Assembly: GCA_902514645.1 (NCBI GenBank)
Contig: CABXRO010000005.1
Coordinates: forward strand, 1 to 60,692
From: an uncultured SAR86 cluster bacterium
GTDB lineage: Bacteria; Pseudomonadota; Gammaproteobacteria; Magnimaribacterales; AG-339-G14
Reading direction: 5' to 3'
DNA: 60,692 nt
Below are positions 8,299-16,699 of this stretch, piece after piece. The first letter of the stretch is position 1. Every line of letters starts with the position of its first letter. Below the pieces are notes generated by a model, which did no database searches, was not told where the DNA came from, and saw only the letters and a program-made list of their open reading frames with translations. The position numbers and the translations under genes were made by a program.

Positions 8299-9516
8299 AT
8301 GGAAAAATTAAATCAATTTAGAGAAGAAACAAAAATCTGGCTAGAAGAAAATTGTCCTCCTGAGATGAGAAAGCCTATGGGTCCTGGAGATGTTGTTTGG
8401 GGAGGAAGAAAATGTAAATTCCCTCATGCGGATGCAAAATTGTGGTTGGAAAGAATGGGAGAAAAAGGTTGGACATGTCCCACTTGGCCAAAAGAATATG
8501 GTGGTGGCGGATTAAGTTTTGATGAAAATAAAATCCTCCAAGAAGAATTAATGGCTATTAAAGCTAGACCGGCTCTTTCAAGCTTTGGGATCTGGATGTT
8601 AGGGCCTGCTTTGCTTGAGTTTGCATCTGAAGAACAAAAGAAAAAATATATTCCAGAAATCGTAAAAGGAGAGATTAGGTGGTGTCAAGGCTATAGCGAA
8701 CCTGGATCTGGATCAGACTTGGCCAGTTTGAAAACAAAAGCTGAAGATAATGGAGATCATTTTATTGTAAATGGTCAGAAGGTTTGGACATCTTATGCAG
8801 ATGATTGTGACATGATTTTTACTCTAGTTAGAACTGGGCCACAAGAGCCTAAACATGACGGTATTAGCTTTTTACTTATTGACATGGATCAGCCAGGAGT
8901 TACAACTAAACCGATAAAGCTGATATCTGGCAAATCTCCGTTTTGTGAAACTTTTTTTGATAATGCAATTGTTCCTAAAGAAAACCTAGTTAGTGAATTG
9001 AATAAAGGTTGGGACGTTGCTAAAAGACTTCTTCAACACGAGAGAAATATGATTGCTGGAATGGGTCTTGGAGGAGGAGGTTCTGCTAAAAAGAAAAAAA
9101 ATCAGGCAATTACCTCTGGAATGGCTACCATGGCAAAAGCATATGTTGGAGAGAATGAAGGAAAATTGGCAAATCCAGGTTTGAGACAGAAGATTGCGTC
9201 TTTTGATATTAATTCGCATGCATTTTCTCTGACTATGAAAAGAGCAAGCGAAGAAAGCAAGTCTTCTAACTCTGGGCCGAGCCCAGCATCTTCAATGTTT
9301 AAATATTATGGCAGTGAAAGTAATAAACTCAGATACGAGTTAATGCTCGAGGCAATGGGTACTAAAGCTCTTGGTTGGGAAGGAGAAGGTTTTGGCCCTG
9401 CTGAGCTTGCAATTACTAGAGAATGGCTAAGAACGAAGGCTAATTCGATTGAAGGTGGGACTTCAGAAGTTCAGCTAAACATTATTGCCAAGCGAGTCTT
9501 AGATCTACCTCAATAA
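8299..9516 (+). CDS. Acyl-CoA dehydrogenase, catalytic-type subunit
   Basis: A 405-aa FAD-dependent acyl-CoA dehydrogenase. AAGGA lies just upstream of the ATG. Family segments are PKEYGGGGLSFDENKILQEEL, the flavin/substrate loop WCQGYSEPGSGSDLASLKTKA at about residues 131-151, and the C-terminal IEGGTSEVQLNIIAKRVL, where the glutamate before GGTS is in the position of the catalytic base of many family members. These enzymes insert the alpha-beta double bond in acyl-CoA oxidation. It is followed 23 bases later by a second, divergent acyl-CoA dehydrogenase, an arrangement seen for heteromeric enzymes acting on branched or ring substrates. The glycine- and lysine-rich loop GGGGSAKKKKN is unusual. 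Substrate unknown. Confidence 0.9.
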   Translation: MEKLNQFREETKIWLEENCPPEMRKPMGPGDVVWGGRKCKFPHADAKLWLERMGEKGWTCPTWPKEYGGGGLSFDENKILQEELMAIKARPALSSFGIWMLGPALLEFASEEQKKKYIPEIVKGEIRWCQGYSEPGSGSDLASLKTKAEDNGDHFIVNGQKVWTSYADDCDMIFTLVRTGPQEPKHDGISFLLIDMDQPGVTTKPIKLISGKSPFCETFFDNAIVPKENLVSELNKGWDVAKRLLQHERNMIAGMGLGGGGSAKKKKNQAITSGMATMAKAYVGENEGKLANPGLRQKIASFDINSHAFSLTMKRASEESKSSNSGPSPASSMFKYYGSESNKLRYELMLEAMGTKALGWEGEGFGPAELAITREWLRTKANSIEGGTSEVQLNIIAKRVLDLPQ

Positions 9517-9539
9517 AAAAACTTCTTTGGGAGAAAAAA

Positions 9540-10676
9540 ATGTCATTAGTTTTGAATGAAGAGCAAATCTTTCTTAAAGATAGTGCTAAAAAATTTGCGT
9601 CAGAAAAAACCCCCACTACTCATTTTCGTAAAGTTAGGGATAGTGAAGTTGAAAACTGTTATGACGATAAAATTTGGCAGGAAATGGTATCACTAGGTTG
9701 GACCGGTATTTTAGTCCCTGAAGAGTTTGGAGGCTCTAATTTTGGAGTAGCCGGCATATCTTCTATCCTAGAAGAGCTAGGTAAGACGCTCACTCCTTCA
9801 CCTTTATTTTCAACGGCAGTTGTAGGTGTCAGCTTGATTAAGTATGCATCAGATGACGTAAAAAAAGATATTCTTTCAAAAGTAGTTCAGGAAGGTCTAA
9901 GACTTTGCTTTGCTATCGAAGAGAGCAATCATCATGATCCACTAAAAATAACTTGCAAAGCAATAAAAGATGAAAAAAATTTCATTATCTCGGGCGAAAA
10001 ATCCTTTGTAATTGATGGTGGTTTTGCAGAAAAAGTCATTATTGCTTGTAGGACTTCAGGTGAGGAAGGAAGTAAGGACGGCCTGTCTCTTTTTGTTTTG
10101 GATTCAGATACCAAGGGTTTAACTGTTACTCCTACAAAAATTGTAGATTCTAGAAACGCAGCGAATATGAAATTTGATAATGTAAAAGTATCCTCAGATA
10201 TGTTGATTGGTAAAGAGGATAATGCCTATGAAATTATTGAATCTGTATTGGATATTTCAAGAGCTGCAATTTCTGCAGAAATGTTAGGAAGTGCTCTTCA
10301 AGCATATGAAATCACACTTGATTATTTAAAGGAAAGAGAACAATTTGGTTCAAAAATTGGGTCCTTTCAAGCTCTTCAGCACAGAGCTGCAATTATGTTT
10401 TCTGAATTAGAACTATGTAAGTCATGTGTCATCGAATCTATTACCTCCTTTGATGAGGGAGGAAATGATTCTGAGAGATTGGCAAGTCTTTCAAAAGCGA
10501 AAGTTGGAGAAGTGTTTCATTTAATTTCGAACGAATCAGTTCAAATGCATGGTGGAATAGGTGTTACAGATGAGTACGATATTGGACTTTATCTTAAAAG
10601 AGCTAGAGTAGCTGAACAAATTTTTGGAGATTCTAATTTTCACAAAAATAGATATGCTGAATTAACTGGCTATTAA
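9540..10676 (+). CDS. Acyl-CoA dehydrogenase, partner-type subunit
   Basis: A 378-aa acyl-CoA dehydrogenase homologue. GGAG precedes the ATG. It has the flavin-contact segments REQFGSKIGSFQALQH and QMHGGIGVTDEYDIGLYLKRA. At the C-terminal position where the catalytic glutamate motif (EGT) normally lies it reads FGDSNFHKN, so the canonical base is absent. The substrate loop is also atypical (AIEESNHHDP in place of a TEPxxGSD motif). This pattern fits the non-catalytic or flavin-completing half of a heterotetramer with the preceding gene. That pairing is inference from adjacency and motif loss; a stand-alone enzyme using another base is possible. Confidence 0.85.
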   Translation: MSLVLNEEQIFLKDSAKKFASEKTPTTHFRKVRDSEVENCYDDKIWQEMVSLGWTGILVPEEFGGSNFGVAGISSILEELGKTLTPSPLFSTAVVGVSLIKYASDDVKKDILSKVVQEGLRLCFAIEESNHHDPLKITCKAIKDEKNFIISGEKSFVIDGGFAEKVIIACRTSGEEGSKDGLSLFVLDSDTKGLTVTPTKIVDSRNAANMKFDNVKVSSDMLIGKEDNAYEIIESVLDISRAAISAEMLGSALQAYEITLDYLKEREQFGSKIGSFQALQHRAAIMFSELELCKSCVIESITSFDEGGNDSERLASLSKAKVGEVFHLISNESVQMHGGIGVTDEYDIGLYLKRARVAEQIFGDSNFHKNRYAELTGY

Positions 10677-10685
10677 AATTAAATC

Positions 10686-11069
10686 GTGGATGAAAATAAA
10701 ACGGAAAAACTTCTTAAAATTATTTCTGAATTGAGGGATCCTATTTCCGGGTGCGAATGGACTAAATCTCAAACTTCAAAAACTCTCCTACCTTTTATAA
10801 TAGAAGAAGCTAAAGAAGTCCTTGATGCTTTTAAAAAAGAAGATAACGAAAATCTTAAAGAAGAATTAGGCGATCTTCTGTTACAAATAGTTCTTCAAAG
10901 TAAAATTGCTGAAGAAAATAAACTATTTTCTTTTAATGAAGTAATTGATAATTTATGTGAAAAGTTGACTAGAAGGCATCCCTATGTTTTTCACGATAAA
11001 AGGCCTCATACAATTGAAGAACAAAGAGAAGCATATTTTAAAATTAAAGAATTAGAGAAGGCAAAGTGA
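10686..11069 (+). CDS. MazG-like nucleotide pyrophosphohydrolase, single domain
   Basis: A 127-aa all-alpha NTP pyrophosphohydrolase. The start is GTG at 10686; the nearby ATG is out of frame. The metal-binding signature is visible as EEAKEVLDAFK (Glu40, Glu41, Glu44) and KEELGDLLLQI (Glu60, Asp63). The C-terminal RRHPYVFHDKRPHTIEEQREAYFKIKE is typical of MazG domains. E. coli MazG has two such domains (263 aa); this is a single one. Likely role is hydrolysis of non-canonical or excess NTPs. It is 9 bases after the acyl-CoA dehydrogenase and overlaps the next gene by 4 bases (GTGA). Confidence 0.85.
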   Translation: MDENKTEKLLKIISELRDPISGCEWTKSQTSKTLLPFIIEEAKEVLDAFKKEDNENLKEELGDLLLQIVLQSKIAEENKLFSFNEVIDNLCEKLTRRHPYVFHDKRPHTIEEQREAYFKIKELEKAK

Positions 11070-11947
11070 AATTTTTACTTGAGAATTTAATAGGAATTAC
11101 ATCTTTTACTATTTTAGTATTGAACACAATTATCTTGTCATGCTTGTTAATACCTTTGGGAATAATTAAATTTCTCTTACCAATCACAACACTAAAAATA
11201 TTATTCACTAAATTTATTATAAAAGTTGGTGAATTATGGATTTTTACAAATAAAATTTGGGTGAAGGTACTGCACAATCCGAAGTGGCAAATAATAGGTA
11301 AAGAAAATATCAAGTCCGATGGTTGGACAGTTGCAACTTCAAATCATCAATCATTTGCAGACATATTTTTGTTACAAGATATCACTAATAGGAAAATGCC
11401 TATGCTTAAATTCTTTATGAAATATGTTCTTATTTATGTTCCAGTTATAGGTCTTTCTTGGTGGGCTTTAGATATGCCTTTTCTAAAAAGATATACAAAA
11501 GAACAGCTAGAAAAGAATCCCAAACTAGAAGGAAAGGATGTGATAGAAATGAAAAGAGCTTTGAAACATTACGCTCTTTATCCTGTAACTGTATTCAGTT
11601 TTTCTGAAGGAACAAGATTTACTTTAAAAAAACATCATAATCAAAATAGTCCTTTTAAAAATCTTTTAAAGCCAAAAGAAGGTGGTTTGGCAACAGCTTT
11701 GAGCCTTGTAAGCAAAATTGATTCTTTGATTGATTTTACGATTAAGTTTGATTCAAAAAAAAGAAGTTTTTGGGATTATCTTTGTGGAAGAATGAGTTCA
11801 GCAAAAATTATCATCAAAGAGATAAAAATTCCAAAAAAATTTCTTAATGAAAATTTATTAGACAACAAATCTTTAAGGTCTGAATTCAAGGAATGGATAA
11901 ATTTATTATGGATTGAAAAAGATAAATTGCTCAGTAATAGAGAATAA
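11066..11947 (+). CDS. PlsC/YihG-type membrane acyltransferase
   Basis: A 293-aa acyltransferase beginning with GTG inside the mazG stop (GTGA). Residues about 8-40 form a strongly hydrophobic membrane region. The two family motifs are present: SNHQSFAD (His94, Asp99, the HX4D catalytic pair) and FSEGTRF (residues 179-185, phosphate binding). The long tail and the segment YVPVIGLSWWALDMPFLKRY resemble YihG-like proteins more than PlsC proper. The likely reaction is transfer of an acyl chain to the sn-2 position of lysophosphatidate or a related lipid at the inner membrane. The exact acceptor is not visible from sequence. Confidence 0.85.
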   Translation: MKFLLENLIGITSFTILVLNTIILSCLLIPLGIIKFLLPITTLKILFTKFIIKVGELWIFTNKIWVKVLHNPKWQIIGKENIKSDGWTVATSNHQSFADIFLLQDITNRKMPMLKFFMKYVLIYVPVIGLSWWALDMPFLKRYTKEQLEKNPKLEGKDVIEMKRALKHYALYPVTVFSFSEGTRFTLKKHHNQNSPFKNLLKPKEGGLATALSLVSKIDSLIDFTIKFDSKKRSFWDYLCGRMSSAKIIIKEIKIPKKFLNENLLDNKSLRSEFKEWINLLWIEKDKLLSNRE

Positions 11948-11951
11948 ATCC

Positions 11952-13991
11952 ATGATACTCAAATTAAATAAATTTCTTGTTCTTTTAATTTTCTTTCTGG
12001 CTTCACTAGGTATTACAAGTGAAGAGTCTTTTGGAATAAAGAATGAATATGGGCCAGTTGTAAATGAAATCATCGAAATTCTTAACCGTAATCATTTTAA
12101 AAAGAATATTGAAATAAATGAGCAAAAAGTTATTGATAACTTTTTAGTAAATTTAGATAAAGAAAAAATTGTTTTCACTTCTGGAGAGTTCGTGTCATAT
12201 TCGGCAAAATTTAAGAATATCTATAACTTAGATGAAATATTTAAAATTTATGAAAATTTCTCTTATAGATCACTTGAGTTAATAGCCTATCAAAGAGATG
12301 TAATTTATTTGATAGATAATTCGAACGACTTAGATACATCTGAATTTATTAAAAAAAGCAGAGAAAATGAAAAAAGATTCGATTCTTTAGATGCCATCAA
12401 GAATTATCATGCTCTTTTAATAAAAAACGAGTTTATAAATATTCTTTTATCAAATAATGACTTTGAAAACTCTAAGTCAAAACTTCTCAAAAGACTCAAC
12501 AATAGAGTCAAAAGTTTAAAAAGAATAAAGTCAGATGATATCTTTTCTTTGTATTCAAATTCAATAACCTCTCTATATGACCCTCATACAAATTATTTAT
12601 CTCCAAAATCTCAGGAGGACTTTGAGATAAACATGAGTCTTTCTCTTGAAGGTATTGGAGCAATTTTATCTACAGAAGATGGTATCACCAAAATAGTCAA
12701 GTTAATCCCAGGAGGACCTGCTGATAAATCGGGCCTGTTAAAAGTAAATGACAAAATTGTAGGTGTAGCTTCTCTACCAGAAAATGATATGGAAGACGTA
12801 AGAGATTGGAGGATAGATGAGGTGGTTCGACTCATTAGAGGTCCAAAAAATACCAAAGTAAGGCTTGAAGTTATTCCTAATTCTTCTCCAGACGATGTCT
12901 TAGGAAGAGTGATAGAAATTACTAGAGGATTGGTAAAACTTGAAGATCAAGCTGCAAAGAAAAAGAAGGTGGAGATATACAAACCGAATAAATCTTACAA
13001 TATTGGCGTGATAGATTTGCCTGCTTTTTATATGGATTTTGATGCCTTTAGCAAAAATCAATTTAACTATAAAAGCAGTTCGAAGGACGTCAGGAATCTC
13101 TTGAGGGAATTAAAAGAAGAAAAAGTGGATGGAGTTATTCTTGATTTGAGAGGAAATTCCGGCGGTTCTTTATATGAAGCTTACTCGCTTGCAAAGCTTT
13201 TCATTGGAAAGGGAAGTATAGTTCAAGTAATGGAGTCGAATGGCTCGATTCAGCCTTTAGGTCATACAAGAGGAATTCAAAACTATGAAGGACCGGTTAT
13301 GATTTTAGTTGATAAATTAAGTGCATCGGCTTCAGAAATTCTTGCAGGAGCTTTTCAAGATTACAAAAGAGGATTAATTGTAGGCTCAAATACTTTCGGT
13401 AAAGGAACGGTTCAAAGGCTAGAAAATCTTTCATATGGACAATTAAAATTCACGGAACAAAAGTTTTATAGAGTCTCCGGAAAGAGTACTCAAAATTTAG
13501 GGGTTATCCCTGATATTAACCTACCATATGTTTTTGATAGTGAAGAAGTTGGAGAAATGGCCCTTGAAAACTCTCTTCCATATGATGATATTTCATCTTT
13601 AGAGTTTGAGCCTTTTAATTCAACTTCTAATATAGAGATGATTCAAAATTTCTCAAAAAAAAGAGTATCCGATTCAAACTTGAATGAGTACATTAAAGAT
13701 CAAAAAATTCAAAGCAAAAACGAATTGGATAAAAAATTGATTCCCGTAAATTATTTAGTAAGAAAATCTGAAAAAAGAGCACAAGAGGAAAAAAGACTAT
13801 TCATTGAAAATAGATTTAGAGTTTCTGTAGGTTTAAAACCTTATTTAAATTTTCAAGAGTTTTTAGATGCTGATCCTGAAGAATTAAATGAGTTTTCTGA
13901 AAAAATGGTTTTAGAAGAAGCAGCGAGAATTTTAATTGATCAAATAAATTTTAATAAGCCCAAAAGACTTTCCAGTTCAGACTTCAGATGA
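11952..13991 (+). CDS. prc: Carboxy-terminal (tail-specific) protease Prc/Tsp
   Basis: Start set at ATG 11952 (679 aa), because the track's TTG at 11913 lies inside the preceding gene, while this ATG begins a good signal peptide (MILKLNKFLVLLIFFLASL). Length matches E. coli Prc (682 aa). Domains are an N-terminal alpha domain, a PDZ domain around GIGAILSTEDGITKIVKLIP, and an S41 protease core with LDLRGNSGGSLYEA. The Ser-Lys dyad is Ser459 (LSASASEILAGAF) and Lys484 (TFGKGTVQ), spaced 25 residues as in E. coli. The C-terminal domain is also present. Prc is a periplasmic protease that degrades tagged or misfolded proteins and trims lipoproteins and penicillin-binding protein 3. xthA overlaps its stop by 4 bases. 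Confidence 0.95.
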   Translation: MILKLNKFLVLLIFFLASLGITSEESFGIKNEYGPVVNEIIEILNRNHFKKNIEINEQKVIDNFLVNLDKEKIVFTSGEFVSYSAKFKNIYNLDEIFKIYENFSYRSLELIAYQRDVIYLIDNSNDLDTSEFIKKSRENEKRFDSLDAIKNYHALLIKNEFINILLSNNDFENSKSKLLKRLNNRVKSLKRIKSDDIFSLYSNSITSLYDPHTNYLSPKSQEDFEINMSLSLEGIGAILSTEDGITKIVKLIPGGPADKSGLLKVNDKIVGVASLPENDMEDVRDWRIDEVVRLIRGPKNTKVRLEVIPNSSPDDVLGRVIEITRGLVKLEDQAAKKKKVEIYKPNKSYNIGVIDLPAFYMDFDAFSKNQFNYKSSSKDVRNLLRELKEEKVDGVILDLRGNSGGSLYEAYSLAKLFIGKGSIVQVMESNGSIQPLGHTRGIQNYEGPVMILVDKLSASASEILAGAFQDYKRGLIVGSNTFGKGTVQRLENLSYGQLKFTEQKFYRVSGKSTQNLGVIPDINLPYVFDSEEVGEMALENSLPYDDISSLEFEPFNSTSNIEMIQNFSKKRVSDSNLNEYIKDQKIQSKNELDKKLIPVNYLVRKSEKRAQEEKRLFIENRFRVSVGLKPYLNFQEFLDADPEELNEFSEKMVLEEAARILIDQINFNKPKRLSSSDFR

Positions 13992-14800
13992 AAATTTTTT
14001 CTTTTAATGTAAATGGCCTAAGAGCTAGGCTGCACCAGATGAGTGCTTTAATTGACAAACACTCGCCAGACATTATCTGTCTGCAAGAGACAAAAGTAGA
14101 CAATGAAAATTATCCCATGGAGAGCATAAATGAATTAGGTTACAAAGCTATAATTAACGGGCAAAAAGGACATTACGGAGTATCAACTCTCTATAAATCA
14201 GAACCCTTGGATTTCCAAATAGGCTTTCCGACAGATGAAGAAGATGCGCAATGTAGGCTAATTTCTTCAAGGCACAAGTTTTCTTCTCAAGAAGTAACAA
14301 TTATCAATGGGTATTTTCCCCAAGGAGAAAGCAGAGATCATCCAAAAAAATTTCCTTATAAAGAAAAGTTTTTTAAGGACTTGATGATCTATTTAAATGA
14401 AAATTTTGTTCCAGAGGACAATATTATTATCTTGGGAGACCTAAATATTTCTCCGGAAGATATTGATATAGGTATTGGAGAAAACAATAGAAAAAGATGG
14501 TTAGCAACTGGAAAATGCAGCTTCCTACCTGAAGAAAGAGAGTGGTTAGAAAAAATAAAAACTTGGGGATTTTTTGATTCTTACAGAAAGTTTTTCCCAG
14601 ATTCCAATGATAAGTTTAGCTGGTTTGATTACCGAAGTAGAGGGTTTGATGATAATCCAAAAAGAGGCTTAAGAATTGATCATCTTTGGGTGACAAAACC
14701 TCTTTTAGAGATGGCAATTGAATCTGAAATAGATTACGAAATAAGAGGTATGGAAAAACCTTCCGATCATGCTCCAGTTTGGACTGAATTTAAAATCTAA
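13988..14800 (+). CDS. xthA: Exodeoxyribonuclease III
   Basis: A 270-aa AP endonuclease/3' exonuclease of the EEP fold, used in base-excision repair. Motifs are FNVNGLRAR, CLQETKV (metal-binding Glu), INGYFPQGE, LGDLNISPEDIDIG (Asp/Asn), RIDHLWVT and the catalytic SDHAPVW near the C-terminus. The ATGA overlap with prc indicates coupling. It converges with tadA with a 4-base stop overlap (CTAA), leaving no room for a classical terminator. Confidence 0.95.
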   Translation: MKIFSFNVNGLRARLHQMSALIDKHSPDIICLQETKVDNENYPMESINELGYKAIINGQKGHYGVSTLYKSEPLDFQIGFPTDEEDAQCRLISSRHKFSSQEVTIINGYFPQGESRDHPKKFPYKEKFFKDLMIYLNENFVPEDNIIILGDLNISPEDIDIGIGENNRKRWLATGKCSFLPEEREWLEKIKTWGFFDSYRKFFPDSNDKFSWFDYRSRGFDDNPKRGLRIDHLWVTKPLLEMAIESEIDYEIRGMEKPSDHAPVWTEFKI

Positions 14801-15264
14801 TTTCTCCTTTCTTGAAAAAATTTTTTTAATAACTCAGAGCTTTCGGTTGCAAGGATTCCACTTGAAACTGAAATTTGATGGTTAAAGAAACTCTCCTCTT
14901 TTAGATTCAAATTATTTATAACCACTCCTGATTTTTGGTCCTCTGTAGCAAAGATTAATCTATCTATTCGAGCATGAATGCATGCTCCAAAACACATCAA
15001 GCAAGGCTCTAAAGTAACGTAGAGACTAGCTCCATTGAGTCTATAGTTATCTATTTTTTTTGCTGCATCTCTCAGCGCATTCATTTCTGCGTGCCCGGAA
15101 GGATCATTTTTGCTTATTGATTGGTTATGCGAACGAGAAATTACTTCATCGTTTTTGACCAAAACCGCACCAACTGGTACTTCATTCTCTGAATAAGCCA
15201 ATTTGGCCTCATCTAAAGCCAATTTCATGTAAATAAAATCCTTTTCGTTTTGCAAGTTATTCAA
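14797..15264 (-). CDS. tadA: tRNA(Arg) adenosine-34 deaminase TadA
   Basis: A 155-aa zinc deaminase that converts A34 to inosine in the tRNA-Arg ACG anticodon. The zinc site is complete: His58-Ala-Glu60 (GHAEMNALRDA) and Pro87-Cys88...Cys91 (EPCLMCFGAC). VPVGAVLVKNDEVI and the ARIDRLIFA segment are typical of TadA. Length is near the E. coli protein. It is the last gene of a minus-strand run and starts 8 bases inside the preceding SRPBCC gene. Confidence 0.93.
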   Translation of the reverse strand: MNNLQNEKDFIYMKLALDEAKLAYSENEVPVGAVLVKNDEVISRSHNQSISKNDPSGHAEMNALRDAAKKIDNYRLNGASLYVTLEPCLMCFGACIHARIDRLIFATEDQKSGVVINNLNLKEESFFNHQISVSSGILATESSELLKKFFQERRN

Positions 15265-15640
15265 GAATCTTTTTAATCATCTCGATGGATGATTCCATAC
15301 CATCTGAGATTAATTTTTCAAATTCGTCTGGTTCAACTTCAGAAGTCCAAACTAGTTTTGAGAAATTATTATCTTCAAGCACTGTAACTTTAGCTAAATG
15401 GTGATTCAATGGTGCGGGGGATTTTATGACGCTATAAGTCAATGATTTATTGGCCTGATCCTTTTCAATGATTTGTTCCTTAATTTCTCCAACGCCATCC
15501 ATTTTGAAAGTCCTTACATCATTTTCAAGAACAATTTCGTTTGCAAAAGGCACCCAATCAGATCTCGTAACTTCTGCAAAAAGTTCCCAAAGTGAATCTG
15601 CCGAACATTTAATATGTTTTTCTATTTTAATTTTTTTCAT
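15257..15640 (-). CDS. SRPBCC (START/polyketide-cyclase fold) protein
   Basis: A 127-aa single-domain protein beginning KKIKIEKHIKCSADSLWELFAEVTRSDWVPFANEI, the usual first strand, helix and loop of SRPBCC proteins, and ending with a long C-terminal helix (FEKLISDGMESSIEMIKKIL). These bind hydrophobic ligands or lipids in a helix-grip pocket. No catalytic residue is diagnosable. It overlaps the APH-like gene by 14 bases and tadA by 8, so the three are co-translated; its ligand may be related to the substrate of the kinase upstream, which is inference. Confidence 0.75.
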   Translation of the reverse strand: MKKIKIEKHIKCSADSLWELFAEVTRSDWVPFANEIVLENDVRTFKMDGVGEIKEQIIEKDQANKSLTYSVIKSPAPLNHHLAKVTVLEDNNFSKLVWTSEVEPDEFEKLISDGMESSIEMIKKILE

Positions 15641-16697
15641 TAAATTCCTGTCTTAAGTAATTTGATACGTGATTATTGACGTGAAAATCGCTATCTAAAG
15701 GCATTATTTCATTATGAATTAATTTTTTTGCAACTCTAATCATTATCACGGAAAATTTAAATAGACATAATATTCGGTAATAAAAGAAATTGTCAGCTGA
15801 ATAGCCGGTCTTTATTTCCCAAAATTTTATTGCTTCTTCATTTGAAATAGATCCTGGAAGCTTTTCAATATTTAGTCCGTAGCTACTGACATCATCGGTT
15901 GTAAGTCCCCAAGCTAAATCACATAAAGGATCTCCAATGGTTGCCATCTCCCAGTCGAGTAAACTCTTTACCTGAAAATTTTCAAAGAGTACGTTTCCTA
16001 TTCTTGAGTCTCCCCAACAAAGTTTTTTTGGATTCGGGTTAGAAGGAAGATTTTCTGATAACCAAAGAAAAACTTCTCTTAGAAATACATTTTCTTCTCC
16101 GTCCATACCCCATTCCATGAATGATTTGTAGTATTGGAGATCAGACAGTAGATGAGAGCTTTCATTGTCTCTTTTATCGATCAAACTCAATTCTAAATCC
16201 TCATAATTTATTTTATGAAAAGATACTAGGTTTTCTAACCAACCAAACCAAACTGATCTAATTTGATCTGGAGAAGCTCTCCCCATCATACCTTCAGGAT
16301 CCATATGGTATGGTGGATTATCGGAAGGTGCCTCTCCGCTGACATATTTCATTACATAAAATTCTGATCCAATGATTTCTTTATTTTGTTCAGAAAACAA
16401 AATTTCCGGTACAGGAAATCTAAATTGTTTTAATTGCTTCATGATTTCGACTTGCAACCCAAGATCGTATTCAGGAAATACTTGAAAACCGGTTGGCTTT
16501 GTTCTTAATACAATATCTTCATCAATGTTTTTCCCTAAAACTTTGCAAGAGAAAGTTTCATTTGAAAAACCACTTGCCTCTGACGATTCGTGTGGCTGTA
16601 TTGAAATATTTTGTTTCTTATAACGCTCTTTCGTTTCGAGCCAGCTTTTAAAAATTGATAATTTTTTTTGGAAATTTTTTTCTGAAGAAACAGGCAT
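15627..16697 (-). CDS. APH-family phosphotransferase (ACAD10/11-type kinase fold)
   Basis: A 356-aa aminoglycoside-phosphotransferase-like kinase. Visible features are a nucleotide-binding N-lobe ending in LRTKPTGFQVFPEYDLGLQVE, the hinge FYVMKYVSGEAP, the catalytic loop CWGDSRIGNVLFEN (Asp and Asn retained, the usual His before GD replaced by Trp) and the metal-binding LLDWEMATIGDPLCDLAW. In many marine and soil bacteria this subfamily occurs with acyl-CoA dehydrogenases and is thought to phosphorylate hydroxylated acyl-CoAs or other small molecules, not antibiotics. It lies 2 bases after the CrtC-like gene. Substrate unknown. Confidence 0.8.
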   Translation of the reverse strand: MPVSSEKNFQKKLSIFKSWLETKERYKKQNISIQPHESSEASGFSNETFSCKVLGKNIDEDIVLRTKPTGFQVFPEYDLGLQVEIMKQLKQFRFPVPEILFSEQNKEIIGSEFYVMKYVSGEAPSDNPPYHMDPEGMMGRASPDQIRSVWFGWLENLVSFHKINYEDLELSLIDKRDNESSHLLSDLQYYKSFMEWGMDGEENVFLREVFLWLSENLPSNPNPKKLCWGDSRIGNVLFENFQVKSLLDWEMATIGDPLCDLAWGLTTDDVSSYGLNIEKLPGSISNEEAIKFWEIKTGYSADNFFYYRILCLFKFSVIMIRVAKKLIHNEIMPLDSDFHVNNHVSNYLRQEFNEKN

Positions 16698-16699
16698 TA

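Noticed and set aside
11913-11951. prc start at TTG 11913
   Set aside because: It lies within the preceding acyltransferase gene and disrupts the signal peptide that begins at ATG 11952.
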